Positions 9,228 through 18,737 of a DNA stretch of 64,000 nt are shown here, piece by piece. The translations under genes and the position numbers were made by a program. The DNA lies in assembly GCF_947387555.1 (NCBI RefSeq), contig NZ_CANDNZ010000003.1, positions 310,001 through 374,000 on the forward strand, given 5' to 3'. The number at the start of each line of letters is the position of its first letter. Positions within the stretch are counted from its first letter, which is position 1. The notes beneath the pieces are model-generated. The model made no database searches and was not told the origin of the DNA. It was given only the letters and a program-made list of their open reading frames with translations. This stretch comes from Thalassomonas sp. RHCl1 (GTDB lineage Bacteria; Pseudomonadota; Gammaproteobacteria; Enterobacterales; Alteromonadaceae).

Positions 9228-9258
9228 AAAAAAGCCGGTCAGCGCTTAACTGACCGGC
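9228..9258 (-). terminator. Terminator of the 721-residue protein gene
   Basis: 9-bp GC-rich stem GCCGGTCAG / CTGACCGGC (9234-9242, 9250-9258) followed on the minus strand by six T. It lies 42 bases after the stop at 9300. Confidence 0.8.
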
Positions 9259-9299
9259 ATTACAGCCAAGGCTGTGTTTTTTGCAATACAACTCGCGGT

Positions 9300-11465
9300 T
9301 TAGAACATACAAAATTTCTTAGACGGAATAGGGAATTTAACCTTAATGCCTAACAAACTAAATGATTTATTCATGCCAGGTGTTGAAAAGCAACCATTTG
9401 CATCCAGGTTACCGGTTATGGTGTCCAAATGATCTGTTTTACAGGTTTTCTTGCCTTTACCGGCAACCTTTACTTTCGCACAGAACTCCACTTTTAGCTG
9501 GGTTTCGTGTTTTGCGGCAGCATTGCTACCATTAACTTCGCCACGGTATTTACCGTCACCGTATATTTTAAAGGTTTTCCATTTGATGAGGCCGCCGCCG
9601 CCGAGCGATAAGTTTCCGGTGCTTAAGCCGTTTTTAGCTATGTAGCTACTAAACTTTTGTGCGAAATGTGTCCCTGACGCATAGTTTAAGTCTCCCATAA
9701 CAAACCTGTGTGCTTTGTTGCCATATTTCATCGCGGCATTTTTAACGGTTACCCCGGCCTCTTTTAATTCTACCGTGGCTTCTTCTACCCTGCCGTTAAC
9801 TAAGGTTATTGTTTGATGTGCTTCTGACGATAAAGTATCGACGGCTGTTGCGCTGGTGTTGCCGATAACGTTAATGGCATTTCCGGCAACATTGACTATG
9901 CCGGAAACGGGGATCCATGAGTTATCAACGGCCTGACACAAATCAAAAGAGGCACTGCCCAGGTTGTGGCCTGCGATGTTCACGTTAATACCGGTGTCTA
10001 TGGTGGTGTTACAAGAGTGCTCACTCGCTTCCAGTGTAAAGCCAATATCAGCGCCTTTGTAACCAAAGTGGCCATCCATGGTAAAACCGTCTTTTACACC
10101 CGGTGTCTTGTAGTTCATGCTTTGTGAACCTTTTAAGAGAAAACCGTGGTGGGAAAGATCTGCTTTAAAGAAACTGTCGTAGCTGGAAAGGCCGTTGTCG
10201 TCGATATCCATATGACCGTAGATCTGCACGTCAGGTGTTTGAAGGCCTTTGAGCAGTTTTTTTATCCAGTTCCCGGCAATGCCGCCTTCAAGTGGATCCA
10301 GGCTATTTGCCCAAAATGAGAATGATTTTTTGGCGGTGTTAAAATTAACTGAGCCTTTTCCCAGGTTCATTGAAAAGCCAATGCCTGAGACATCGCCCAG
10401 ATCTACTGCCAAGGTGCCGTTACCGGCAAGCTGGGTATCTGAAGCCAGCTCTGTCAGTTTCTTGGACACTTTGTCGTTAAAACCTTGCCCGCCGCCCAGG
10501 CCATCGTTGTTTTGGTCAAAGTCAACGTTGAACAAGCCATCGACAGAAATGGGGTACGGGGTAAATTTAACCTTACCGCCAAGAACTAAATGTCCGTCTT
10601 GATTGAATTTTTCCGAATCAAAGTTATCGCTGACTTCCCAGTGCTGACCGTTGAACGTTGCCCCCTGCCAGCTGTTGCCATCCCATAAAGGATAATCGGC
10701 GTCAAATCCCAGGCGGCCGTGATAAGAAAGCCCTTGTGAGGTAAGCTGCACCGGGCTGGAACTTAATGCACCTTTGGTAAATAAGTTGGTTTCAAAATAG
10801 TAAAGCGGATCTTTCCAGTCTAAAACAAATTTAAAGCTGGCAGAGTTGCTACCAACCGAGGCTTCGATTGAGTCGGTTAATGCCATCTTACCGCCGTCGG
10901 TATAAGATAAATCGAAAAAGGCCATGATGCGGTTGTCGGGTAAGCCAACTTTAACCTTGGCGTAATCGTTTAAGATCGCGCCCTTGGCCACGGCAAAAGC
11001 AAAGCGGCTGCCGCTCATATTGTCGGTCAGCAAATTGGCGCCGTCGAAACCCAGGTTAGGAATCTCCCGTAATTCACCGAAGAATTCACCGTTGTCAGAG
11101 ATAATGACCTGGTAGCTATTGACGGTAAACCCTATGATTCCTTCTAAATCTCCGGCAACCGGCGAAAACTGCACCGAACCTTCACACTGATAGTAGGCAT
11201 TATGGCTGCTGTATTGATCTGAGATATCCACCCAGCCGTTGAAACAGGTAATATCTGCCTTAAAACTGTCGAGCTGGTAGCGCATGGTGTCGCCGGTTTG
11301 GCTCAGCGAGTTCGATGTCGCCGAGCTCAGGGTCTCAGACATCGCATTTTTTAAATCGGTTGACGGTAATTGATAGGCTGGAGCCGCAGCGGCTGAAAAT
11401 GAGCCGGCTGCCAGAGACAGGGCAACAGCAGCTGGCAAAGGATGCCTACGAACAAGTTTATACAT
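9300..11465 (-). CDS. Secreted 721-residue protein of unknown family, copy 1
   Basis: I do not recognise a family. A clear Sec signal peptide (residues 1-28: basic start, long Ala/Leu core, cut near AAA-A) shows export. The mature part is rich in Gly, Ser, Asp and beta-type segments, with few Cys, mostly paired near the N-terminus (CFNGW, YYQCEGS) and in the last 60 residues (EFCAKVKVAGKGKKTCKT, NGCFSTP, KFCMF). It ends in Cys-Met-Phe. A second protein of exactly the same length and very similar sequence is encoded at 34554-36719. An AAGGAAATATCT site precedes the ATG in both. It could be an extracellular or outer-membrane-associated filamentous/beta-rich protein; that is a guess. It is divergent from the ECF sigma gene. 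Confidence 0.75.
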   Translation of the reverse strand: MYKLVRRHPLPAAVALSLAAGSFSAAAAPAYQLPSTDLKNAMSETLSSATSNSLSQTGDTMRYQLDSFKADITCFNGWVDISDQYSSHNAYYQCEGSVQFSPVAGDLEGIIGFTVNSYQVIISDNGEFFGELREIPNLGFDGANLLTDNMSGSRFAFAVAKGAILNDYAKVKVGLPDNRIMAFFDLSYTDGGKMALTDSIEASVGSNSASFKFVLDWKDPLYYFETNLFTKGALSSSPVQLTSQGLSYHGRLGFDADYPLWDGNSWQGATFNGQHWEVSDNFDSEKFNQDGHLVLGGKVKFTPYPISVDGLFNVDFDQNNDGLGGGQGFNDKVSKKLTELASDTQLAGNGTLAVDLGDVSGIGFSMNLGKGSVNFNTAKKSFSFWANSLDPLEGGIAGNWIKKLLKGLQTPDVQIYGHMDIDDNGLSSYDSFFKADLSHHGFLLKGSQSMNYKTPGVKDGFTMDGHFGYKGADIGFTLEASEHSCNTTIDTGINVNIAGHNLGSASFDLCQAVDNSWIPVSGIVNVAGNAINVIGNTSATAVDTLSSEAHQTITLVNGRVEEATVELKEAGVTVKNAAMKYGNKAHRFVMGDLNYASGTHFAQKFSSYIAKNGLSTGNLSLGGGGLIKWKTFKIYGDGKYRGEVNGSNAAAKHETQLKVEFCAKVKVAGKGKKTCKTDHLDTITGNLDANGCFSTPGMNKSFSLLGIKVKFPIPSKKFCMF

Positions 11466-11706
11466 AGATATTTCCTTAATGTGTATTTATCTGAATCGTT
11501 CACCTGTTAAAGCGAAAGAACTTCAGAAATCCCCTCAAAAAAAATGAAAAAACTTTTCAGCCGGTGAAATTTTGCACTTTCGAGGGAGTTTCGCGTGATA
11601 TGATGAAATTTAATCGGCTATTTGTTGTTCTTAATCGGTTTAGGCAATTTAATCGCTTATCTGGAACTGATATACTACCGCCCTGTTTAACGGAATATGT
11701 TTTTTT

Positions 11707-12264
11707 ATGACCCAGGATGTCACTACCCTCATTACACAAACGCTCCACCACTGGCGATACGGCAATCAAGCCGCCAAACTGGAACTGGATGACTTAATCG
11801 TTCAAGAGTTGCACCGGCTGGCGCGGGCATATATGGCCAGGGAAAACACTTCCCATACGCTGCAGGCAACGGCGCTGGTTAATGAAGTCTTTTTGCGTCT
11901 GGCGCAAGTGGATGTCGATTGGCAAGATAAAAAGCACTTTATGGCCATTGCCGCGAAAACCATGCGCCGTATTCTGGTCGACCATGCCAAGCGGAAAAAT
12001 GCCCAAAAGCGGGTGTCGCTGCAAGACCAGATGACTTTCGATGAAGATTCCCTGCCCCATCATCAGGCGACGGAAGAGCTGATAGTTCTGGATGACTTAT
12101 TACATAAACTCACCGCTTTCGACGAGCGGGCGTGCAATATGCTGGAGCTGTCGATCTTTGGTGGCTTAACCCATCCCGAAGTGGCCGACGTGACCGGACT
12201 TTCATTATCGACAGTGGAAAGGGAAATCCGGGTGGCGCAGGCCTGGTTAAGGTGTCAGCACTAG
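11707..12264 (+). CDS. ECF-type RNA polymerase sigma factor
   Basis: 185 residues, of the ECF-like group often paired with Ser/Thr kinases (PF07638-type). Region 2 lies at about residues 15-95, with SHTLQATALVNEVFLRLAQ and the HFMAIAAKTMRRILVDHAK block. Region 4 with its HTH lies at about 125-182 (GLTHPEVADVTGLSLSTVER). It has no anti-sigma gene beside it; instead a kinase gene follows 66 bases downstream on the same strand, so phosphorylation may control it. The ribosome site before ATG 11707 is weak. Its regulon is unknown; the divergent 721-residue gene is a candidate. Confidence 0.88.
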   Translation: MTQDVTTLITQTLHHWRYGNQAAKLELDDLIVQELHRLARAYMARENTSHTLQATALVNEVFLRLAQVDVDWQDKKHFMAIAAKTMRRILVDHAKRKNAQKRVSLQDQMTFDEDSLPHHQATEELIVLDDLLHKLTAFDERACNMLELSIFGGLTHPEVADVTGLSLSTVEREIRVAQAWLRCQH

Positions 12265-12330
12265 TTACGCAGCGGTCTGGCACCTGGCGGCCAACCCCCT
12301 ATCAACAATAAATAACAAGATTAACAATAC

Positions 12331-14628
12331 ATGGACAGTAATAACTGGAAAAAGATCAAGCAACACTTCGAGCAAATTATCGAATTGCCTTTGGTACAAC
12401 AAATGTCAGCGCTGGATGCTCTGGATGAACCGCTACTGGTGAAATCTGAAGTGAAAAAGCTGCTGGATGCGGAGGCTGGACAAGGAGACCAGCCGGGTTT
12501 GCGCACCCTGGTACTCAAAAATGCCCATCAATTATTAAATAGCCAACTTGAGCTTGATGCCGGAGATCGTATCGGCCGTTATTTGATCACTGAGGTGATT
12601 GGTGAGGGCGGCATGGGGGTCGTGTATAAAGCCCGTCGTGACGATGAGCAGTTCGAGCATCAGGTGGCGATCAAGCTCTCGCGGCAAAAGCTGGCCTATT
12701 CCAATGTCTTACAACAGCAATACGAACAGAATATTCTGGCGCAACTTAAACATCCCCATATTGCCCACATTTATGATGCCGGCACTACCGCCGATGACCA
12801 TGCATTCATTGTTATGGAGCTTATCGAGGGGGTTGATCTCATTACTTATGCCGATGAAAACCGTTTGTCGATCAGCAAGCGGATACAGTTGTTTATTAAG
12901 ATCGCCAATACCATACAATATGCCCATCAAAAGGGGATTGTGCATCGCGATATTAAACCCCAGAATATATTGATCACCCGGGTAAATGACCAGGGAGAGC
13001 CGAAGATCATCGACTTTGGCATTGCCGGGCATTTTCAAACCTCTGACCCCGACGAAATAAAAAATGTGCATTCAGCCCAGAGTATCCTGGGTACCCCTGC
13101 CTATATGAGCCCGGAGCAATTGCAGGGGGATGAAAAGGCCGATGTCCGCTCAGATATTTATGCCCTGGGGTTGCTGCTGTGCGAGTTAATGACCGGCTCA
13201 CAGCCCTTCGCCCGTGAAGGACTGACATTGGATGAATTGCTGCGGCAAAAACAAAGCGATATTTCCGTTTTTAGCGGGTTTGAGTTAACTCAGCAAGCCT
13301 TGCAAGTTATTGCGGATGAACGCCGGTTAACGGCAAAAAGGCTCAAAGGGCAATTGAACCACGAGTTTGAAGCCTTGATTCAAAAAGCTACCGCGCTTGA
13401 GCCGGATCTCAGGTATGCCTCCGTGGAAGCCTTTGTCGCTGATATCGAGCGATGGCAAAATAACTATCCTTTGTCGGCTGTTTCCGGTGACCGGCGTTAC
13501 TTTTTTAAGAAATACCTGCAACGTAACCGCTGGGCTGTGGCTATTTCGCTGAGCGTTTTTTTGAGCCTGATATCGGCGGCGGCGATCAGCTCCTGGTCTT
13601 TATATAAAGAGTCGCAAGCGCTACAGCTGGCTGAAAATGAATTGGCAAAGAGTAATGCCATTAACCGCTTTATTACCGATATCTTAGCTTCTGCTGACCC
13701 GAGAAAAGGCAGCATGAACCTCAAGGTGGTCGATTTACTGGACCGCGCCGAAGAAAAGCTCGATGACTTTAATGATAATGAACAGGATATCAAGGCAAGC
13801 TTGTTATTTACCCTGGGGCGCTCCCGCTCCGGCCTGGGGCAACAGGAAAAAGCACTGGAAAACCTGAATCAGGCAATATCGATTAAATCGCAATATCTTG
13901 AAAGAAGTGATTTGGAAATGATCCGGCTTTATACCGAACTTGGTGAAGTAACCCGGCATTCAAATCAGGATAAAGCATTGGAACTTTATACTGAAAACTT
14001 GTCTATTGCTCAAATGCATTTAGGACCCAGGCACACTGAAACTTTGAGCCTGATGAATAATGTGGCTATCGGAAAATTTGTTAAAGGACGAAAAAATAAA
14101 GACAAGCCGTTGATGGAAAGCGCCATTAAAGAAATGAAAGAGCTGCTGGCGTTGAGAGAACAGGTATTGGGACTAAAGCATCCCGAGACCTCACATTCGC
14201 GCAATAACCTGGCCACTTTTTACCAGATGAAAGGTGATTATCAAAGCGGGTTGGCTTTACATTTAAAGAACTTAACCATCCAAAAAGAAGTGTTCGGCAT
14301 CGAGAATTATTATACTTTGGGCACTATGCGTTCCATAGCGCTTGCTTATATGAGGAGTAATGCCTATGAGAAAGCAGAAAAGGTACTGAGACCATGCTTT
14401 GAAGGGTTTATGAAAATACAGGCTGCCGATGCCTATACCACCCTTGAGGCGGGTATCATGCTGATTGAATCTTTGTTGTTTTCTGGCAAAACAGAAGAAG
14501 CAAAGGGTTATGCTTTACGAATGAAAACAGTTTATTTGAATGGCAAACTTAAGCAAAGTAACATCTATATGGAGCAGATATCCATCGATTTTTTTGCGGA
14601 ACTTTTTGGTACGCCGGTTGTGTCGTAA
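12331..14628 (+). CDS. Transmembrane Ser/Thr protein kinase with TPR sensor
   Basis: 765 residues. An N-terminal helical segment (1-78) is typical of kinases paired with ECF sigmas. The Hanks-type kinase domain spans about 85-380: glycine loop GEGGMGVVYKA (91-101), catalytic Lys115 (VAIK), HRDIKPQN with Asp207, DFG at 228-230, and GTPAYMSPEQ as the activation end. All catalytic residues are present, so it should be active. One membrane helix (about 399-421) is followed by an outer TPR-rich region (about 430-740, with tetratricopeptide blocks such as HPETSHSRNNLATFYQMKGD). Together with the sigma factor it looks like a signal-sensing kinase that controls sigma activity. Confidence 0.9.
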   Translation: MDSNNWKKIKQHFEQIIELPLVQQMSALDALDEPLLVKSEVKKLLDAEAGQGDQPGLRTLVLKNAHQLLNSQLELDAGDRIGRYLITEVIGEGGMGVVYKARRDDEQFEHQVAIKLSRQKLAYSNVLQQQYEQNILAQLKHPHIAHIYDAGTTADDHAFIVMELIEGVDLITYADENRLSISKRIQLFIKIANTIQYAHQKGIVHRDIKPQNILITRVNDQGEPKIIDFGIAGHFQTSDPDEIKNVHSAQSILGTPAYMSPEQLQGDEKADVRSDIYALGLLLCELMTGSQPFAREGLTLDELLRQKQSDISVFSGFELTQQALQVIADERRLTAKRLKGQLNHEFEALIQKATALEPDLRYASVEAFVADIERWQNNYPLSAVSGDRRYFFKKYLQRNRWAVAISLSVFLSLISAAAISSWSLYKESQALQLAENELAKSNAINRFITDILASADPRKGSMNLKVVDLLDRAEEKLDDFNDNEQDIKASLLFTLGRSRSGLGQQEKALENLNQAISIKSQYLERSDLEMIRLYTELGEVTRHSNQDKALELYTENLSIAQMHLGPRHTETLSLMNNVAIGKFVKGRKNKDKPLMESAIKEMKELLALREQVLGLKHPETSHSRNNLATFYQMKGDYQSGLALHLKNLTIQKEVFGIENYYTLGTMRSIALAYMRSNAYEKAEKVLRPCFEGFMKIQAADAYTTLEAGIMLIESLLFSGKTEEAKGYALRMKTVYLNGKLKQSNIYMEQISIDFFAELFGTPVVS

Positions 14629-14750
14629 GGGCGATTACAAGCTGTTTTGGTACGAATATGAACTCAGGGTTTGAGGTTTTAGGCTCTATCAGCGCTAACA
14701 AGCTAACTTTCACTTTAAAACGGCTTATCCAGGACGGGACATAATGACAA

Positions 14751-14781
14751 AAAAGGCTTCAGCACAAAACTGAAGCCTTTT
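14751..14781. terminator. Bidirectional terminator
   Basis: 12-bp perfect stem AAAAGGCTTCAG / CTGAAGCCTTTT with a 7-base loop, flanked by A and T runs. It lies between the convergent kinase and di-heme peroxidase genes and can serve both. Confidence 0.85.
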
Positions 14782-14804
14782 ATTACAACAAAACAAGGTA
14801 TCGC

Positions 14805-16604
14805 TTATAGCGGATTGCCATCCTTGTCTTCGGCATCAAGCTGATTGCCGTCCGGGCCGCCGTCTCTTGGCGGGATTAAGGCATTGATTTCATTGCTGCC
14901 GGCCATGGCGCTTTTATCTGTTAACGAGTGCAGGAAGGCGGCAAGGTAGGCAACTTCCTGTTCGGTAAAGTTCGGGGTCGGGGCATCTATGGTACCGTCG
15001 GTTTCCATTCTCGCCAGGATATACTCTTTACCTCCGCCGACTACGCTCTCACATTCTTCATCCGACAAGTGCTGGAACTGGGGCAGATCACAGGTTTCGT
15101 TATTTTCATAATAATCAAGTAGTGACTGGTGGGTATTAGAATAATGTTCAATCACCCGCTCCAGGGTAGGAAATACGCCTTTGTCGCCATAAGGGGCGGT
15201 AAGGCCAACATTTAGCAGGCTCGGCATTCTAAATTGCTCCTGGTTGTTGCCATCAGCCACGGCATTGGCGCCAATTTGCGGATAAAGCGGCGGACGGGTT
15301 CTGTCTGGGGTAAATAAGGCGCCGTCATGACAGTTGGAGCAGCCTGCGCCGGTATAGAAAAATAACGCGCCGCGTTTTTCATCTTCCGTTAAGCTGTCGC
15401 GGTCACCGCCAACATAATCGAAGAAAGGATTGTCGATAAATAAGAAGGAAGCTTCATAAGCAGCCAGCGCCCGGGCAGTACGCATAAAGGTAACGTCTTC
15501 GCTGCCATATACTTGATTAAACTCATCTTTCCAGTCGGTGGTGAGTTTAGTGGCGATATGGTTTCTATAAGACTGAGGGGAGTCAAAGCCTGTGGTATCG
15601 CCCATTTCTTCTGCCGCGGTAACCGGAAAATGTGCCTGGGCAATTAACAGCCTTAGCGGGTCGGCACTATCTACTTCTGCTGCCATGCTTCGGGTGACAT
15701 CGCGTTCGGGGGTTCTGATCTCTTTGGTTGAAACCTGGCCAACAGGATCGGTGCGGAAATCTTCTAACACAATGCGCTGATCCCAAAACATACTGTGAAC
15801 CCAAAGCGCCGAATTACAAATTTGCGGAGAATGACGACCTACCAAAGGTACGGTATTGCCATCGGCCCGGCCCGGGCCGAGCAGGTCCGGGTTGTCGGCA
15901 TCAACCCCTATCGGTAATGACAAGCCGTCACTGCCACAGCCTATGGCCGGATGGTGACAGGAAGAACAGGCGGTGTCATTGTTCTGGCTTAAGGACTTAC
16001 TGTGGAAAAGACGCATGCCGAGATCGACCAGGGCAGGATCTTCCTGACGCCTTAAGCGGGCGACAAAGGCCCTGATATCTTCAACGCTTTCTTTCAAGGT
16101 GAAAGCCTCTATCACTTGGTCTAAACAGCTATCCAGATTTTCTGCCGGTACATCGGCAATTGTCCTGACACCGCAAACATTTCGCAGGTTCAAATTTACC
16201 AGGGTGATCACCGAGCCGTTATTTAAGCCGTCGTTATCATTGCTGACCAGGGTTGTTGCCGTATCGCTGTTTGATGGCTCGCCCGGGGCGCTTTGCTCGT
16301 CGGTGGCGACGATGTAATAACTGTAGCTGCTATTGGCGTTTAACTCAGTATCGACAAAAGTAGTCTCTTGGGTGGTCGCGACTTGTTCGCCGTTTCTAAA
16401 AATCAGGTATTCCTTGACAGTGGCGCTGTCTTGCGGTGCTTGCCACGACAAGCTGATTTCACTGGCTGAAAGGGTGTTTACAATCAATTGTTGTGGCTGG
16501 ATATCGGTTTCAGCATATGCCTCCTTGGCTGTTATCAGCAGAAAAAGCGATAAAAAACTGAGGGGGTAGAAGATATTGTTCCTGAGTTTTAAGTAAATAT
16601 TCAT
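14805..16604 (-). CDS. Di-heme cytochrome c peroxidase/MauG-family protein with FN3 domain
   Basis: 599 residues, exported (signal peptide about 1-31, cut after AYA). Residues about 36-118 form a fibronectin type III domain. The rest is a CCP/MauG-type di-heme region, with heme-binding CSSCH at 213-217 and CSNCH at 422-426. Such enzymes reduce peroxide or oxidise proteins in the periplasm, taking or giving electrons via c-type cytochromes. The N-terminal FN3 adds a binding module not found in the classical 330-residue peroxidase. AAGGAAAGCAACCT precedes the ATG. Monocistronic. Whether it is a peroxidase or a MauG-like oxidase cannot be told here. Confidence 0.85.
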   Translation of the reverse strand: MNIYLKLRNNIFYPLSFLSLFLLITAKEAYAETDIQPQQLIVNTLSASEISLSWQAPQDSATVKEYLIFRNGEQVATTQETTFVDTELNANSSYSYYIVATDEQSAPGEPSNSDTATTLVSNDNDGLNNGSVITLVNLNLRNVCGVRTIADVPAENLDSCLDQVIEAFTLKESVEDIRAFVARLRRQEDPALVDLGMRLFHSKSLSQNNDTACSSCHHPAIGCGSDGLSLPIGVDADNPDLLGPGRADGNTVPLVGRHSPQICNSALWVHSMFWDQRIVLEDFRTDPVGQVSTKEIRTPERDVTRSMAAEVDSADPLRLLIAQAHFPVTAAEEMGDTTGFDSPQSYRNHIATKLTTDWKDEFNQVYGSEDVTFMRTARALAAYEASFLFIDNPFFDYVGGDRDSLTEDEKRGALFFYTGAGCSNCHDGALFTPDRTRPPLYPQIGANAVADGNNQEQFRMPSLLNVGLTAPYGDKGVFPTLERVIEHYSNTHQSLLDYYENNETCDLPQFQHLSDEECESVVGGGKEYILARMETDGTIDAPTPNFTEQEVAYLAAFLHSLTDKSAMAGSNEINALIPPRDGGPDGNQLDAEDKDGNPL

Positions 16605-17466
16605 AGGTTGCTTTCCTTAAATATATGGCGCTTGGCAAGGATGCCGAACGGCCTTATATGTGTTGATCTCTATCATGCAAAATCCCCAGGTTTTATTTGC
16701 TGGGTATTGTGATAGTAATTTTCATGAGGGGGCTAAAGTAAGGGTATCATTGAAATATGCAGTGAATATGCAGAAAGGGAATTTGTACAACTTTTCTTAA
16801 AAAAACTTATAAATCAGATGGATGTCTTGTATCTGAAAAGTGATAAAAAACGGGAGCCAGCTCCTGAAAGTTTCGGTTAACATGGCTGCATCTACCTCCC
16901 GAAATCTTGTCGTGCTCGCCGCCCAAATTAAGTGTTTAATAAAAAGCTCACATGCTATCAAATAATGGACGGATGCCTGCTTTAACTTCCCTGAATTGCT
17001 AAAAACTAATCTATTTATTTGAACTTTAGAGATTTTCTTCTACCTTTAAGAGAATTCTAAGGATTACGGCCAGCAGGCTGTAAATTTCTCTCCCAGCGAG
17101 CAGGGATATATCATGGATGAAGGTCACTCGCCACTATCACGGCGCCATTATATAAAAATGGTGATCGGGTGTTTTATTTATCATTCCCGTCAGTCAGTTA
17201 CCCGCGCTACATATCGATTCCATCCCGGCAGCGAAACCGACTCTGTGTATCAATGCACGGGGCAAGCGCTGTTACCGGACAGTGGATAAGGGTAGGGACA
17301 ACAGTTTACGCCCGGGATATCCCTTGTTGGTCTGCTACATAGCAGCCTGTGATGACAGTACGGGCAATACGTCGATAAAAATAAAGTTAAATGGCATGTC
17401 TTATCCGCCGGCAGTCATGCCGCAAGCAGTATAAGCCGGCGTTCAATCTAAATTAAGGTACATATT
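16605..17466. other. Long intergenic region, possible small ORF
   Basis: About 860 bases without a supported gene. A plus-strand frame of 58 codons (17113-17289, preceded by CAGGG) is open, but its composition gives no clear protein signature and I rate it doubtful. A short GGAG/CTCC hairpin with six A beside it lies near 16847-16863 and could be a weak minus-strand terminator. The region may hold the promoter of the 102-residue gene and untranslated RNA. Confidence 0.35.
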
Positions 17467-17775
17467 ATGGCAACACAAGTAATGAAGTATCACGTGCTGA
17501 TGTATGGCAGTCCCAACGGCTATCAAACAAATCGGGCGCAGATTGCATTGTATGACAGTAGTGGTAATACGGTAGCCTTTGTCAGGTTTAATGATCCTGA
17601 AATGAAGTTTGAGGAAGACTCGGAAAGCGGCGGCAGGATCAAAATGCATTTGCCTTCAAGCATGTTTGAAGGGGTTCTGGATGTCTTGCGTAATGAAAAA
17701 CCGGTATATGTATACTATGCGCAGGGACGCGGATTCTTATCAACTTCTACCGAACCTGTGGGTGAAGGCGAATAA
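17467..17775 (+). CDS. Conserved small protein of unknown function
   Basis: 102 residues, no signal peptide, mixed alpha/beta. The sequence has a strand-rich start (KYHVLMYGSPNGY), an acidic middle and the segment KPVYVYYAQGRGFLSTST near the end. AAGG lies before the ATG and a strong terminator follows, so it is a real gene. I cannot name the family. It is transcribed alone. Confidence 0.7.
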   Translation: MATQVMKYHVLMYGSPNGYQTNRAQIALYDSSGNTVAFVRFNDPEMKFEEDSESGGRIKMHLPSSMFEGVLDVLRNEKPVYVYYAQGRGFLSTSTEPVGEGE

Positions 17776-17859
17776 TAACAATAAACCGCAGTTTTTATCG
17801 GGCATGGCAGTATATTAGCCTCTTCTCAGCTTGATGTGGCACGCTGCCCTGCCCTTGAT

Positions 17860-17922
17860 AAAGCACAGTCATCTTATTGCGAGGCCTTAAGGCTGTAATG
17901 GATGACCGTGCTTTTATTTTTT
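17860..17922 (+). terminator. Terminator of the 102-residue gene
   Basis: Long stem AAAGCAC-A-GTCATC / GATGAC-C-GTGCTTT with one internal mismatch and a smaller inner AGGCCTTAAGGCT hairpin, followed by a TTTTATTTTTT tract on the plus strand. Confidence 0.7.
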
Positions 17923-17989
17923 ACTGCAAAGACATTATCTTGAGATAAGGCAAAGCATTAATCTGCCTTTGCAGCTAATCACCTAAAGC

Positions 17990-18649
17990 TTAAGCAAGCT
18001 GTTTTACCAAATCGTCAATAGCGTGATATGCATCGTTAAGCGATTTTTGGTGTCGCTCATCGGCAAATTCCTGGTATTCAGATTTAATCTCATAAAAGGT
18101 TTCTACGCCCAAATATTTGCTTAACGTTTTAACATGCGGGCCTAAGTGGTTCATCTTTTCTCTGATCCCGCCTGCTTCAAAGCCGAACTCGCCGCTGGAA
18201 GAAATGAGAATGAGCTTTTTCCCCGACATCGTTGGTGATAACGGAAAGTCACCCCTGGCCAAATCAAAGGTAAAGGTTTTATTAATGCGCACCACCTGGT
18301 CGAACCAAGCTTTAAGTACCGCCGGCATACCGTAGTTATACATGGGAGCAGAGATCACTATGATGTCAGCCTGAGCCACTTCATCAATTAAGGTGTCGGA
18401 TAAAACCAAAAGCGCTTTTTGTGCTGCACTGCGTTTTTCATCCGGGGTAAATACCGCAGCAATCCAATCCTGGCTGATAAACTCGGGCGGATTTAACCCT
18501 AAGTCTCTATAGATAACTTTATCTTCACTATTTAAGGTGAGCCAGTTATCGGTAAAGTGCGCTGCCAGGCTTTTAGAAATTGAGTTGTAATCTTGAACTT
18601 GGTTATCTGTTCTTCTTGCACTTGTGTCTATACGTAATACTGTTGCCAT
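17990..18649 (-). CDS. azoR: FMN-dependent NAD(P)H azoreductase
   Basis: 219 residues, flavodoxin-like fold of the AzoR family. The N-terminus VLRIDTSAR binds the FMN phosphate. The segment ISAPMYNYGMPAVLKAWFDQ (about residues 100-119) is the family hallmark, and SSSGEF is the second FMN loop. Such enzymes reduce quinones and azo dyes with NAD(P)H and protect from thiol and quinone stress. It is divergent from a LysR gene 88 bases away, the usual arrangement for a regulator and its target. Confidence 0.88.
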   Translation of the reverse strand: MATVLRIDTSARRTDNQVQDYNSISKSLAAHFTDNWLTLNSEDKVIYRDLGLNPPEFISQDWIAAVFTPDEKRSAAQKALLVLSDTLIDEVAQADIIVISAPMYNYGMPAVLKAWFDQVVRINKTFTFDLARGDFPLSPTMSGKKLILISSSGEFGFEAGGIREKMNHLGPHVKTLSKYLGVETFYEIKSEYQEFADERHQKSLNDAYHAIDDLVKQLA

Positions 18650-18737
18650 ATTTATTCCAGCCGTTTGTTTGAATAATTCATGGCGTTATTGTGCTGCTGT
18701 CGCTTGTTGTTGACAAACGAGGAATACTAGCTTATAG

